39,906 nucleotides of DNA from Patescibacteria group bacterium (GCA_030837625.1 JAUPKF010000009.1:1-39906); one strand, 5' to 3'. Shown: positions 9,169 through 16,265, numbered from the stretch's first letter. Program-made: numbers and translations. The notes: generated by a model not told the origin, from the letters alone.

Positions 9169-10050
9169 ATGAACATAGGCGCTCATGTTTCCATTGCCGG
9201 AGGAATTTTCAATGCTCCCGAACGAGCGGCGGATTTAGGCGCGGAAGTGATGCAAATTTTCACCCGCTCTCCTCAAGGAGGCAAAGCCCCAGAACTCACG
9301 CCGGAGATCATAAAAGAATTTGCGTTACGCGTTTCACGTTACGCGATACGCGACACCTACATTCACACGCCCTATTACATTAATTTCGCTTCAAGCAATA
9401 ACAGGATACGCTACGGATCAGTCAGCGTTGTGCGCGACGAACTGGAACGCGGATCACTTATCGGCGCGAAATACGTTATGACGCATCTTGGAACAGCCAA
9501 AGACTTGGGCGAAAAGGAGGCCACGGCGAAAACGATTGAGATGCTCAAAAAATGTTTGGAAGGATATGTTGGCGCGACAAAACTATTATTGGAGAATAGC
9601 GCCGGCGCGGGAGCCATTATTGGCGACGACTTATCCGAGCTAGCGGAAATAATAAAAGGCGTGAATTCTCCCGCCTCGACTCGCGGAGACGCTACGTCGA
9701 TGCGAGGCGGGCCCGCCATCGCCGGAATATGCCTCGACACCCAACATTCCTTCGCTTCCGGTTATGACTGGCGTGATTTTGGAAAAACTCTTGCCAGAAT
9801 CGACAAAGAACTGGGACTGAATAAAATAAAATTAATCCACGCCAACGACAGCCAGGCTGATTTCGCCTCCAATCGCGATCGGCATGAACACATCGGTGAG
9901 GGAAAAATCGGTCTCGAAGCTTTCACTCAGATCGTCGCCTTTGCCGAGAAGAATGCTATTGATATGATTTTGGAAACAGAGCATGACAAAGTTAAAGAAG
10001 ATATTGAGATACTCAAAAACATTAGAGTGAATTCAATTTTTAATTTTTAA
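9169..10050 (+). CDS. nfo: Endonuclease IV, AP endonuclease
   Basis: It cleaves 5' of abasic sites in base excision repair, acting after the uracil-DNA glycosylase also found here. All nine zinc ligands of the E. coli enzyme have counterparts: His66, His106, Glu142, Asp190, His193, His224, Asp237, His239 and Glu269, in motifs such as CLDTQH, IHANDS and RDRHEH. It is 293 residues; the family usually has 280-285. The spacing between Glu142 and Asp190 is 48 against 34 in E. coli, which matches an in-frame repeat at residues of about 166-182. The last codons (SIFNF) come from the downstream AT repeat. No ribosome site is visible. Confidence 0.96.
   Translation: MNIGAHVSIAGGIFNAPERAADLGAEVMQIFTRSPQGGKAPELTPEIIKEFALRVSRYAIRDTYIHTPYYINFASSNNRIRYGSVSVVRDELERGSLIGAKYVMTHLGTAKDLGEKEATAKTIEMLKKCLEGYVGATKLLLENSAGAGAIIGDDLSELAEIIKGVNSPASTRGDATSMRGGPAIAGICLDTQHSFASGYDWRDFGKTLARIDKELGLNKIKLIHANDSQADFASNRDRHEHIGEGKIGLEAFTQIVAFAEKNAIDMILETEHDKVKEDIEILKNIRVNSIFNF
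9666..9717. repeat. In-frame palindromic insertion in nfo
   Basis: CCGCCTCGACTCGCGGAG and CGATGCGAGGCGGG form a GC-rich inverted repeat. It codes for Ser-Pro-Ala-Ser-Thr-Arg-Gly-Asp-Ala and on to Gly-Gly-Pro-Ala, between two metal-ligand motifs. The 14-residue length excess over E. coli Nfo at this point fits an insertion. Confidence 0.75.
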
Positions 10051-10133
10051 TTTGAAATTTTTAATGAATTTTTAATTTAAAAATTTCTAAATTTCAAATT
10101 CAATAAAAATTAAAAATTTCAAATTAAAAATTT
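10036..10133. repeat. AT-rich inverted repeat between nfo and the phosphodiesterase gene
   Basis: Words of TTTTTAATTTGAAATTTTTAA type are mirrored by AAAAATTTCAAATTAAAAAT. It supplies the stop region of nfo and ends at the next ATG. Confidence 0.7.
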
Positions 10134-10643
10134 ATGCCAGTAGCCATCATCTCCGACATTCACAACAACGAAGTCAACTTGCAAAAAGTTTTGAACTATT
10201 GCAAAGACAATGAGGTCAAAACAATAATCTGCTGCGGCGATTTGGCGTCGCTTGAAACGCTGGATTTTTTGAACGACAACTTTTCCGGCAACATCCTTTA
10301 CACTTTCGGCAATGCCGATTATGACGACCTGCGAGACTTGGAAGAACAAAAAAAATATAAAAATACCTACCTGTTCAAGGATTTTGGCGAAGCCGTTATT
10401 GAAAAGAAAAATGTCGCCTTCACGCATTTTCCCGACATTGCCAAAAGCCTGGCAAGAACGGGAAAATATGATTTCGTTTTCTATGGCCACACCCACAAAC
10501 CCTGGGAAGCGATGTCAGGCAAATGCAAACTGCTCAATCCCGGCACCGTCGCCGGAGAAATTTACCTGCCGACATTCGCGGTGTGGGAAACAGAAACTGC
10601 TAAGTTTGAGTTATTGAGAATACACAGCTTAAAGAATTCCTAA
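10134..10643 (+). CDS. YfcE/MJ0936-type metallophosphoesterase
   Basis: A calcineurin-like phosphoesterase of the short (169-residue) YfcE/MJ0936 class, which hydrolyses phosphodiesters in vitro; natural substrates are mostly unknown. Dinuclear metal motifs in order: SDIHNNEVNL (7-16), CGDLAS (34-39), GNAD (about 62-65), FTHFPD (about 99-104) and GHTHKPWE (about 121-128), followed by LLNPGTVAGE, the family's closing motif. GNAD replaces the more usual GNCD/GNHD, still seen in the family. It lies after nfo and before the uracil-DNA glycosylase gene, so it may share their transcript. Confidence 0.9.
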   Translation: MPVAIISDIHNNEVNLQKVLNYCKDNEVKTIICCGDLASLETLDFLNDNFSGNILYTFGNADYDDLRDLEEQKKYKNTYLFKDFGEAVIEKKNVAFTHFPDIAKSLARTGKYDFVFYGHTHKPWEAMSGKCKLLNPGTVAGEIYLPTFAVWETETAKFELLRIHSLKNS

Positions 10644-10656
10644 TTCACCTTGTAAG

Positions 10657-10834
10657 AATTCACCTAATTGTCTAATTACCTAATTCACCTAATAAAAATT
10701 AAAATAATCAAAGGTCAAATAAAATTTCTAATGCCAAATTCCAAAATTATCATTTAGCATTTGACCTTTTATTCCGCTATTTGAAATTGTTGAATTTTAT
10801 TAGGTGAATTAGAAATTAGGTGAATTAGAAATTT
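10657..10834. repeat. 178-bp repeat, copy A
   Basis: It matches 38818-38995 in inverted orientation with about seven mismatches by eye and no gap. Its ends carry repeated TTCACCTAAT and ATTAGGTGAA words facing each other. A middle hairpin is formed by AAAGGTCAAAT and ATTTGACCTTT. It fills the spacer before the uracil-DNA glycosylase gene. It encodes no protein. Confidence 0.9.
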
Positions 10835-10840
10835 AACGAG

Positions 10841-11431
10841 ATGCCATCCAAAGCAGAACAACTAAACAAACTCAATACTCAAATGTCCGCTTGTTCCCAA
10901 TGCGCTCTTCGCTCCGGCTGCAAAAACGTCGTTCCCGGCGAGGGCTCGGCCGAGGCCGAGATTATGTTTATCGGCGAAGGTCCGGGAGCCAAAGAAGACG
11001 AACTCGGCCGCCCTTTTGTCGGCGCGGCGGGAAAGTTTCTGGACGAAATGCTCTCAATAATCAGTCTTAAACGGGAAAACGTGTACATTGCCAACGTCGT
11101 CAAATGCCGCCCGCCGCAAAACCGCGACCCCAGCCCCGAAGAAGCCGCCGCTTGCTGGCCGTGGCTTTTGGAACAAATAAGAATCATCCAACCGAAACTG
11201 ATCGTCACATTGGGACGGCATTCTATGGAAAGATTTCTGCCGAATCAAAAAATTTCCACCGTCCACGGCAAAGCGATGCGGCGCGAAATCGACGGCATCG
11301 GGAAGCAAGTTTTCTATACTTTATACCACCCCGCCGCCGCCCTCTACAATGGCTCCATGCGCGAAACGCTTATCAAAGACTTCAAAAGAATTCCGAAGAT
11401 AATTGAAAAAATAAAATCCGAAGAAAACTAA
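10841..11431 (+). CDS. Family 4 uracil-DNA glycosylase (4Fe-4S)
   Basis: It removes uracil from DNA to start base excision repair. Of the 196 residues, Cys18-x2-Cys21 together with the Cys in VVKCRPP and the Cys in EEAAACWPWL form the iron-sulphur cluster pattern of family 4. The motif GEGPGAKEDELGRPFVGAAG (about 45-64) is the uracil-binding and water-activating region, and YHPAAAL holds the second active-site motif's His. The similar domain of SPO1 DNA polymerase has the same motifs, but length and Cys pattern favour a free-standing glycosylase. Nfo, two genes upstream, would process the abasic site produced. Confidence 0.94.
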   Translation: MPSKAEQLNKLNTQMSACSQCALRSGCKNVVPGEGSAEAEIMFIGEGPGAKEDELGRPFVGAAGKFLDEMLSIISLKRENVYIANVVKCRPPQNRDPSPEEAAACWPWLLEQIRIIQPKLIVTLGRHSMERFLPNQKISTVHGKAMRREIDGIGKQVFYTLYHPAAALYNGSMRETLIKDFKRIPKIIEKIKSEEN

Positions 11432-11455
11432 AATCGCCGCAAGGCGATTTTGCTT
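11431..11455. terminator. Terminator between the glycosylase gene and tRNA-Leu, probably bidirectional
   Basis: AAATCGCC-GCAA-GGCGATTT with a T-rich tail on one side and an A-rich one on the other. It lies between convergent units. Confidence 0.8.
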
Positions 11456-11467
11456 TATGCCCGCCTG

Positions 11468-11551
11468 TGGTCCGAGTGGGAGTCGAACCCACATGCCCTT
11501 ACGGACGCGACATTTTAAGTGTCGTGCGTATACCAATTCCGCCATCGGACC
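11468..11551 (-). tRNA. tRNA-Leu(UAA)
   Basis: The acceptor stem GGTCCGA/TCGGACC pairs fully. The anticodon arm CGACA-CTTAAAA-TGTCG gives anticodon UAA. A variable arm is present as expected for class II, and the T-arm is GTGGG-TTCGACT-CCCAC. Discriminator A; CCA is not encoded. It starts 5 bases after the HNH gene on the same strand. Confidence 0.96.
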
Positions 11552-11556
11552 AATAG

Positions 11557-12030
11557 TTATTTCTTTTTTATATTTCTACCTCTATGTGTCGGCTGTAAGC
11601 TGTGGCAATTTGGGCAAAGTATTCTTAAATTAACCAAACGGTTGTCCTTACTATCTCCATTTATATGATCTAACTCCAGTGGCAACCTTCCGTCTTTCGA
11701 TTTTTTACACCATCCGCAAAGTTCACAATGTTTGAATTTTAAATTGGCCACGAATAATCTTTTCTTCAATTTAAAACTCTGATAATAACTACTTTTTACT
11801 AATATTTCGTCAAGCTGTAATCGGGGCTTACCGATCCCCCTCATTCCTTTATTCCAACCTCTTCCAGTAAAATGTTTGGTGTCAACTTGATATATTTTTA
11901 AAAATTTTTTTATTTGAGAATAGTTTCCTCCTGCTTCCCTCAAATTTAGCCTCGCTAAAACCTGCCTGACACTTGTAGACAGTTTAACCGCCCGCCTTAG
12001 TTCACTTTTTGTCCAGCTCTTCTTTTTCAT
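11557..12030 (-). CDS. HNH endonuclease, free-standing, between two tRNA genes
   Basis: 157 residues. The C-terminal HNH module has HCELCGW, then LELDHINGDSKDNRLVNLRILCPNCHSL, that is Cys-x2-Cys...DH...N...Cys-x2-Cys-H, a zinc-stabilised beta-beta-alpha metal nuclease. The N-terminal half, SWTKSELRRAVKLSTSVRQV, looks like a helix-turn-helix-type DNA-binding segment. Such proteins resemble phage and homing endonucleases. The ATG at 12030 is preferred to one 7 codons upstream, since MKKKSWTKSEL fits the domain start; neither has a clear ribosome site. tRNA-Cys lies upstream and tRNA-Leu 5 bases downstream, all in one direction, so it probably sits within a tRNA transcript. Confidence 0.9.
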   Translation of the reverse strand: MKKKSWTKSELRRAVKLSTSVRQVLARLNLREAGGNYSQIKKFLKIYQVDTKHFTGRGWNKGMRGIGKPRLQLDEILVKSSYYQSFKLKKRLFVANLKFKHCELCGWCKKSKDGRLPLELDHINGDSKDNRLVNLRILCPNCHSLQPTHRGRNIKKK

Positions 12031-12101
12031 AATGGTATACCAGTACGTCATTTGTCACATTGCTAGTATACCATAAAAACCGACGAAAATACAGATATTT
12101 G

Positions 12102-12172
12102 AGGTCGCGCCCGGACTTGAACCGGGGTAAAGGGTTTTGCAGACCCTCGCCTAACCGCTCGGCCACACGACC
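12102..12172 (-). tRNA. tRNA-Cys(GCA)
   Basis: The acceptor stem is GGTCGTG/CGCGACC with one G-T pair, and the anticodon arm AGGGT-CTGCAAA-ACCCT gives GCA. The discriminator is U, a Cys identity element. CCA is not encoded. Confidence 0.96.
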
Positions 12173-12181
12173 ATATAATAA

Positions 12182-12210
12182 ACCTTATCAAATCTATCTC
12201 AACTGGTCAA
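12182..12210 (-). promoter_or_regulatory. Candidate promoter of the tRNA-Cys, HNH, tRNA-Leu unit
   Basis: On the minus strand TTGACC (12210-12205), a 17-bp spacer and TAAGGT (12187-12182) put the start just before the tRNA-Cys 5' end. Confidence 0.5.
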
Positions 12211-12212
12211 AC

Positions 12213-12238
12213 AAAAAACCTCCGACAAAACGGAGGTT
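12213..12238 (-). terminator. Terminator of the 3D-domain protein gene
   Basis: Minus strand AACCTCCG-TTTTGT-CGGAGGTT followed by T-rich sequence. Confidence 0.85.
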
Positions 12239-12286
12239 TCTTGCTTTTGTTTTATGTTGCGTGTTATGTGTTACGTGTTATGTGAC

Positions 12287-12853
12287 CTACATAACCACTT
12301 CCGCTAAAAGATTTTTCCTCCCGAAAGCGAAAGCTTCTTTTTTGGTTTCCATATAGATGTCTATATGATTGCCTTTGATCGCGCCTCCGCGGTCCTGACA
12401 AATGTAAGTTCCCATTCCCTCTATATTCAGCTTGGTTCCGAAAGGAAACTGGGGAGGACAGGCAATCGTTTCTTTTTCCATAACCATAAGACCGGAAGCG
12501 GTAATCCCATCGGACTTTCCACATTCGTCCGCCGCCGCGGTATACGCGGAAGCGTTGATGGAGAATTTACCCTTAGGATAGCTGGCATTTTTGCGTTTTT
12601 CGGAAAAACGCGCCAAAGCTTTTTCTACTTCCAGCTCACGCTTGGTTTTCTCCGGCACGAATCCTTCCGAGCCGTACTGCGCCAAGGCCAATCTCTTTTC
12701 TTTGATAACTCCGTTTTCAATTATCAAATTGCTGTCTATTTTGAAATTTATTTTTGTTTCATTAGACTGCGCGGCTTCCTGAGCGAAAGCCAGTTGCGGA
12801 GCGATTATCGCGAAAAGGATAATCAGCGCCACGGCGATTCTAATGATACGCAT
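12287..12853 (-). CDS. Secreted 3D-domain protein, probable peptidoglycan-acting enzyme
   Basis: 188 residues. A signal peptide is clear (MRIIRIAVALIILFAIIAPQ, cleavage likely after LAFA). The C-terminal domain has the 3D pattern, in which three conserved Asp surround a double-psi beta-barrel: SAYTAAADECGKSDGITASG, FPFGTKLNIEG, CQDRGGAIKGNHIDIY. Related domains occur in Rpf/YocH-type cell-wall hydrolases and MltA lytic transglycosylases. The linker (about 35-95) is charged. The start at 12853 is chosen because the signal peptide begins there; an in-frame ATG 14 codons earlier would spoil it. Its mRNA has a long structured leader (12854-13015) with a terminator-like hairpin. Confidence 0.88.
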   Translation of the reverse strand: MRIIRIAVALIILFAIIAPQLAFAQEAAQSNETKINFKIDSNLIIENGVIKEKRLALAQYGSEGFVPEKTKRELEVEKALARFSEKRKNASYPKGKFSINASAYTAAADECGKSDGITASGLMVMEKETIACPPQFPFGTKLNIEGMGTYICQDRGGAIKGNHIDIYMETKKEAFAFGRKNLLAEVVM

Positions 12854-13015
12854 TAAATAAATTTTAGGCGGTGTAATAAACAATTTAGCCGGCAATTACC
12901 GCATAAATATTCAGTTGCAACAAAAAGGCAAATTGCCTCTTGAGGTTGTTATATTACATTGCCTTAATTGTTAAAAATCCCGGTGGATCTGCTGTTAGAA
13001 ACTATTCTAACAACC
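12854..13015 (-). promoter_or_regulatory. Candidate attenuator leader RNA of the 3D-domain gene
   Basis: The predicted RNA begins near 13015 with GGTTGTTAGAA. This 5' end can pair with TTCTAACA (12993-13000; hairpin 12993-13012) or with TAACAACC (12951-12944). A terminator-like hairpin, AAGAGGCA-ATT-TGCCTTTT, lies at 12922-12941. An upstream AAGGCAA (12965-12959) could instead pair with TTGCCTT and block it. It does not look like the ydaO (c-di-AMP) consensus. The switching is inferred from pairing by eye only. Confidence 0.45.
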
Positions 13016-13019
13016 TGCC

Positions 13020-13048
13020 ATTGTAGCAAAAAATGGCCAAAAAGTCAA
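13020..13048 (-). promoter_or_regulatory. Promoter of the 3D-domain gene
   Basis: Minus strand TTGACT (13048-13043), a 17-bp spacer ending in TTGC, then TACAAT (13025-13020). The predicted start is the G at about 13014-13015. Confidence 0.7.
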
Positions 13049-13123
13049 ACCATCCTGTCGTTTTTTGGCTCATAAAAGCCATTTCAATTTTGGAGAATGT
13101 CCGCTTTCGGCTCAAATAAGACA

Positions 13124-13159
13124 CAAAAAAGCAAAAAACTTTCACTCAGTTTTTTGCTT
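13124..13159 (-). terminator. Terminator of the 413-residue membrane protein gene
   Basis: Minus strand AAGCAAAAAACT-GAGTGAA-AGTTTTTTGCTT followed by T's. A 12-bp stem. Confidence 0.9.
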
Positions 13160-13185
13160 GAAATAAGGCTCGATACACCCTGCTT

Positions 13186-14427
13186 TTATTTCCCGGCGGT
13201 TTCCAAAATAGCGTTTATCTCGTGCTCGTCCTGGCATCGGTATTCCTCGCTGGCGCTGTAAAAACGCTTTTTCGGACCATAACATCCCCCGTTTTCTTTG
13301 TTTATCGTCGCCATCAGAGGCATCAGAAATCCCATATCGCGGGAAGTGAAATAACCATAGAGATTCTTTATCGTTTCCACTCTTTTTTTCTTTTCCATCC
13401 GCGCGAACACGCTCATATCGTCAAATTTAAGCCCGCTCCAGTCCAGATGCAAAAAAACATCGTTGGCCTTTTGGCTGTATTTTTCATGCCAAAGCAACGC
13501 CCAACAACTTTCCAGATGACTCCAGCACGGCCCGTCTTCGATCTTCCCATCGTCCCCAATCCCCACTCCGCCTTCGATATAGTCAAATTGACGCAAATAT
13601 TTTTCATCGATTATGTCGCCCGTCTGCGCTCCGATGGCAATTTGCATATTTTTCTCCCGGGCATAACCGCGCATATCGTCAAGAATCTCCGCCAAATCCT
13701 CATTGTCTTTTCGGGATTCATCTTGATAATAGATTTGGCCGAAAAGAAAGCTCTGTATTCCCAAGTCCATCGCTTGCCGGGTAATTTGCTTCAAATATCG
13801 GCGGTATTCCTTTTTAGCAAAAGTGGGCTTGCAAGTATGCTCTCCCCAAACGTTGTCCGAACCGGAACGGCACATCCTGGCAAATTCAAAATCCCGCTCG
13901 CCCTCTTCATATCTGAATTCGGCCTTTTTGTCGATGGCTTCGGCGATGAACATTCCGTACATAATTTCCGGCTTTTCGATTTTTCGCATAATCTCCCGGG
14001 CTTTTCCAAAATCCGGCGGGCTTTTCCATGTTTCCAGCGCCCGATGCAAATAAACGCAGCTGGAACGGTTGACCATCGCTACCGCGTTTTCCGTGTCTTC
14101 CCCGTACTCAGAAAGAATCCCATCCGCCACGCACCCCTTGGTTTTCATTTTTTCCACCGAAAGCGGACCGGGAACAAAAACCCATTCCGCGACGCTTTCG
14201 TTATGTTCCCCTGAGGGAATATTGAGACTAACGGGAGCGATATCGTCATCAGGATAATTTTTCCAAATCAGAAAAAGCAAAAAAACACTTGCAACAATCA
14301 GAAACGCCAACCCTCTTTTAATATCAATATGAATATCTTTTGACCAAATAAAAAAACGTCTGAAGAAAAAAATAATTTTCCTCGCAAACTTTACTAAAAA
14401 ATTTTCCGGCCTTTGATATAGATTCAA
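13186..14427 (-). CDS. Membrane-anchored extracytoplasmic protein, 413 residues, unknown
   Basis: Not recognised as a named family. The basic N-terminus (about 1-38) and one transmembrane segment at about 39-56 (GLAFLIVASVFLLFLIW) put the rest outside the membrane. The large domain has alternating strand/helix stretches (SFLFGQIYY, MQIAIGAQTGD, YIEGGVGIG, VFLHLDWSGL, MGFLMPLMA), suggestive of a TIM-barrel like those of glycoside hydrolases; that is inference only. At least eight Cys lie in the outer part, possibly disulphide-bonded. The start codon is TTG at 14427; no in-frame ATG precedes the membrane segment. It is a single-gene unit with its own promoter and terminator. Confidence 0.8.
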   Translation of the reverse strand: MNLYQRPENFLVKFARKIIFFFRRFFIWSKDIHIDIKRGLAFLIVASVFLLFLIWKNYPDDDIAPVSLNIPSGEHNESVAEWVFVPGPLSVEKMKTKGCVADGILSEYGEDTENAVAMVNRSSCVYLHRALETWKSPPDFGKAREIMRKIEKPEIMYGMFIAEAIDKKAEFRYEEGERDFEFARMCRSGSDNVWGEHTCKPTFAKKEYRRYLKQITRQAMDLGIQSFLFGQIYYQDESRKDNEDLAEILDDMRGYAREKNMQIAIGAQTGDIIDEKYLRQFDYIEGGVGIGDDGKIEDGPCWSHLESCWALLWHEKYSQKANDVFLHLDWSGLKFDDMSVFARMEKKKRVETIKNLYGYFTSRDMGFLMPLMATINKENGGCYGPKKRFYSASEEYRCQDEHEINAILETAGK

Positions 14428-14460
14428 TCGTTTTGATAATTTATGCCTTATGGGTTTTAT

Positions 14461-14488
14461 ATTATACTATTGATTCCAGTACTGTCCA
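14461..14488 (-). promoter_or_regulatory. Promoter of the 413-residue membrane protein gene
   Basis: Minus strand TGGACA (14488-14483), a 16-bp spacer, TATAAT (14466-14461). It supports the TTG start about 34 bases downstream. Confidence 0.65.
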
Positions 14489-14507
14489 CCAGCCCGAAAA
14501 ATTGCAA

Positions 14508-14532
14508 CAAAAAAGCAGCCCTCCTGGGCCGC
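14508..14532 (-). terminator. Terminator after tRNA-Ser
   Basis: Minus strand GCGGCCC-AGGA-GGGCTGC (one G-U pair), then TTTTTT. It ends the pyk-tRNA-Ser unit. Confidence 0.85.
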
Positions 14533-14573
14533 CTTGTCTTATATAAATCTTCTCAAAAAAATAATTTATCGCT

Positions 14574-14663
14574 TGGCGGAGGCGGAGAGATTCGAACTCT
14601 CGGTGCCGGTTAAGACACACTTGCTTTCCAAGCAAGCTCACTAGACCGCTATGAGACGCCTCC
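14574..14663 (-). tRNA. tRNA-Ser(GGA)
   Basis: The acceptor stem is GGAGGCG/CGCCTCC, with discriminator G and an encoded CCA. The anticodon arm (TTGC-TTGGAAA-GCAA) gives GGA, and there is a long variable arm. It begins 3 bases after the pyk stop. It is the only one of the four tRNAs here with CCA in the DNA. Confidence 0.96.
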
Positions 14664-14666
14664 AAA

Positions 14667-16196
14667 TCACGTGATTTCTTTTATCCCCACCAATCTCATT
14701 TTTTCTCCGCCGGGCATTCTGCCCAAGACTTCCACAACCTTATCCCCTAATTGAAGTTTTCCGTTTTCCTTGGCTCGTTCTATCAGCAAATCTAAGTATC
14801 TATCCAAATCATCAACTTTGTCAAACGAATAAGCCTCCACGCCCCAGACCATAGAAAGTTGATGGTAAATTTTTTGGCCGCAAGCCGCCACGATTATTTG
14901 GAAAGACGGCCGGAAATTGGAAAGCGCTCGGGCGGTAAAGCCGAATTGGGTTATCGCCAAAACCGCCCGGGCTTCGGAAGTTTTGGCCAGTTTTATGCCA
15001 CTAGTGATAATTGAAGCGTAATCCGAAGAAAGATGGTCTTCTATTTCGATGTGAGCGGGAACGCAGTCATCAAAGCGCGATTCTTCCACGTCACTAATAA
15101 TTTTTGCCATTGTTTCCACGGCTTTCAAAGGAAACTTTCCATTGGCTGATTCGCCCGAAAGCATGACCGCGTCGGTATGATCAATCACGGCATTAGACAC
15201 GTCCGACACTTCCGCCCTGGTCGGGAGAGGGTTTTCAATCATTGACTCGAGCATTTGCGTCGCCACAATCACCGGCCGAGCCGCGCGCAGGCACTTTCCG
15301 ATTATTTCTTTTTGATAAATCACCACCTTACTTTCATCCATTTCAATGCCCAGATCTCCTCTGGCTACCATGATCACGTCCGTTTCCGCGATTATCTCGT
15401 CGATGTTTTTAATAGCTTCTTTTCTTTCTATCTTCGCCACAATCCCCGGCAAATCATCCTCGCGCCCCAGCATTTTTTTTATCTTTTCCCGGGTTTCCTT
15501 GATTTCTTCAGCCGTACTCACAAAAGACAGCGCCACAAAATCAACGTCCTTTTCCAGCGCGAATTTCAGATCATCCATATCCTTCTCCGTCACCGCCGGG
15601 ATTTTCAGCTTGGCATCCGGAATGTTCACGCCTTTATGGTTTTTTATCACCCCGCCTTCGATAACCTCCGCTAAAAGATATTCTTCATACTTTTCCACGA
15701 CCTTAACTTTCATCAGACCGTCCTGAATCAAAATATCATTGCCGATTTCAATATCTTCAATAATACCGGCGACATCCAGACCCACAATCTTACTCCCCGT
15801 TTTGAATTTTGGATTTTGAGTTTTTTCAGCCATAGGCTGATCCGCCTTTGGCGGAGGATTTATTTGGGATTTGGGATTTTGAAATTTGGATTTAAGCGCT
15901 AACGCAGAATCAACAATCTTAATTATTTCCCCTTTTCCAATTTCAATATCGCTCTCAACCATCGTCCTTATACGCGGCCCTTGCAAATCCGCCATAATAC
16001 CCAACGACATATCCAACTCCACTCTCAATTCTTTGAGAGTATCGATAACTTTCCCATTGGACTTATGCGTCCCGTGAGAAAAATTGATCCGCGCCACATT
16101 CATCCCCGCTTCCATCATTTTTTTCAACGTTTCTCTCGATTCCGACGCCGGTCCGATTGTGGCCACAATTTTAGTTCTTTTATCCATATTCATCAT
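14667..16196 (-). CDS. pyk: Pyruvate kinase
   Basis: Last step of glycolysis, phosphoenolpyruvate + ADP to pyruvate + ATP. Motifs: KIVATIGPAS, RINFSHG, MADLQGPRIR, the active-site block IVAKIERKEAIKNIDEII, MVARGDLGIEM, VIVATQMLESMI, PTRAEVSDVSNAV and DAVMLSGESANGKFP. The ATG at 16196 (MMNMDKRTK) or the one at 16187 is the start; in-frame codons further upstream lie in the preceding gene's terminator. In the B (lid) domain about 35 residues (near 99-134) are translated spacer repeat with a palindrome, where homologues continue directly from IIKIVDSA to KIVGLDVAGIIED. The stop is TGA, 3 bases before tRNA-Ser. Confidence 0.97.
   Translation of the reverse strand: MMNMDKRTKIVATIGPASESRETLKKMMEAGMNVARINFSHGTHKSNGKVIDTLKELRVELDMSLGIMADLQGPRIRTMVESDIEIGKGEIIKIVDSALALKSKFQNPKSQINPPPKADQPMAEKTQNPKFKTGSKIVGLDVAGIIEDIEIGNDILIQDGLMKVKVVEKYEEYLLAEVIEGGVIKNHKGVNIPDAKLKIPAVTEKDMDDLKFALEKDVDFVALSFVSTAEEIKETREKIKKMLGREDDLPGIVAKIERKEAIKNIDEIIAETDVIMVARGDLGIEMDESKVVIYQKEIIGKCLRAARPVIVATQMLESMIENPLPTRAEVSDVSNAVIDHTDAVMLSGESANGKFPLKAVETMAKIISDVEESRFDDCVPAHIEIEDHLSSDYASIITSGIKLAKTSEARAVLAITQFGFTARALSNFRPSFQIIVAACGQKIYHQLSMVWGVEAYSFDKVDDLDRYLDLLIERAKENGKLQLGDKVVEVLGRMPGGEKMRLVGIKEIT
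15795..15902. repeat. Composite repeat inserted in frame in pyk
   Basis: TTTTGAATTTTGGATTTTGA and TTTGGGATTTGGGATTTTG words flank the palindrome-containing GATCCGCCTTTGGCGGA. The same GATCCGCCTTTGG word occurs in htpX at about 17240. It codes for a Lys/Pro/Gln/Asn-rich loop. Confidence 0.8.
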
Positions 16197-16221
16197 TATA
16201 TTCGTAATTCGTAAAAAAATC

Positions 16222-16251
16222 AAAACAGGCAACCCGAAAGCCGCCTGTTTT
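16222..16251 (-). terminator. Terminator of the DUF4870 gene
   Basis: Minus strand AAAACAGGC, loop, GCCTGTTTT, then GATTTTTT. Confidence 0.85.
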
Positions 16252-16265
16252 TCTTCATTCGTAAA

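Noticed and set aside
12854-13015. ydaO/yuaA (c-di-AMP) riboswitch in front of the 3D-domain gene
   Set aside because: The conserved core sequences of that riboswitch are not visible, though the gene type would suit it.
16197-16232. Extended pyk start at 16232
   Set aside because: It lies inside the terminator of the DUF4870 gene.
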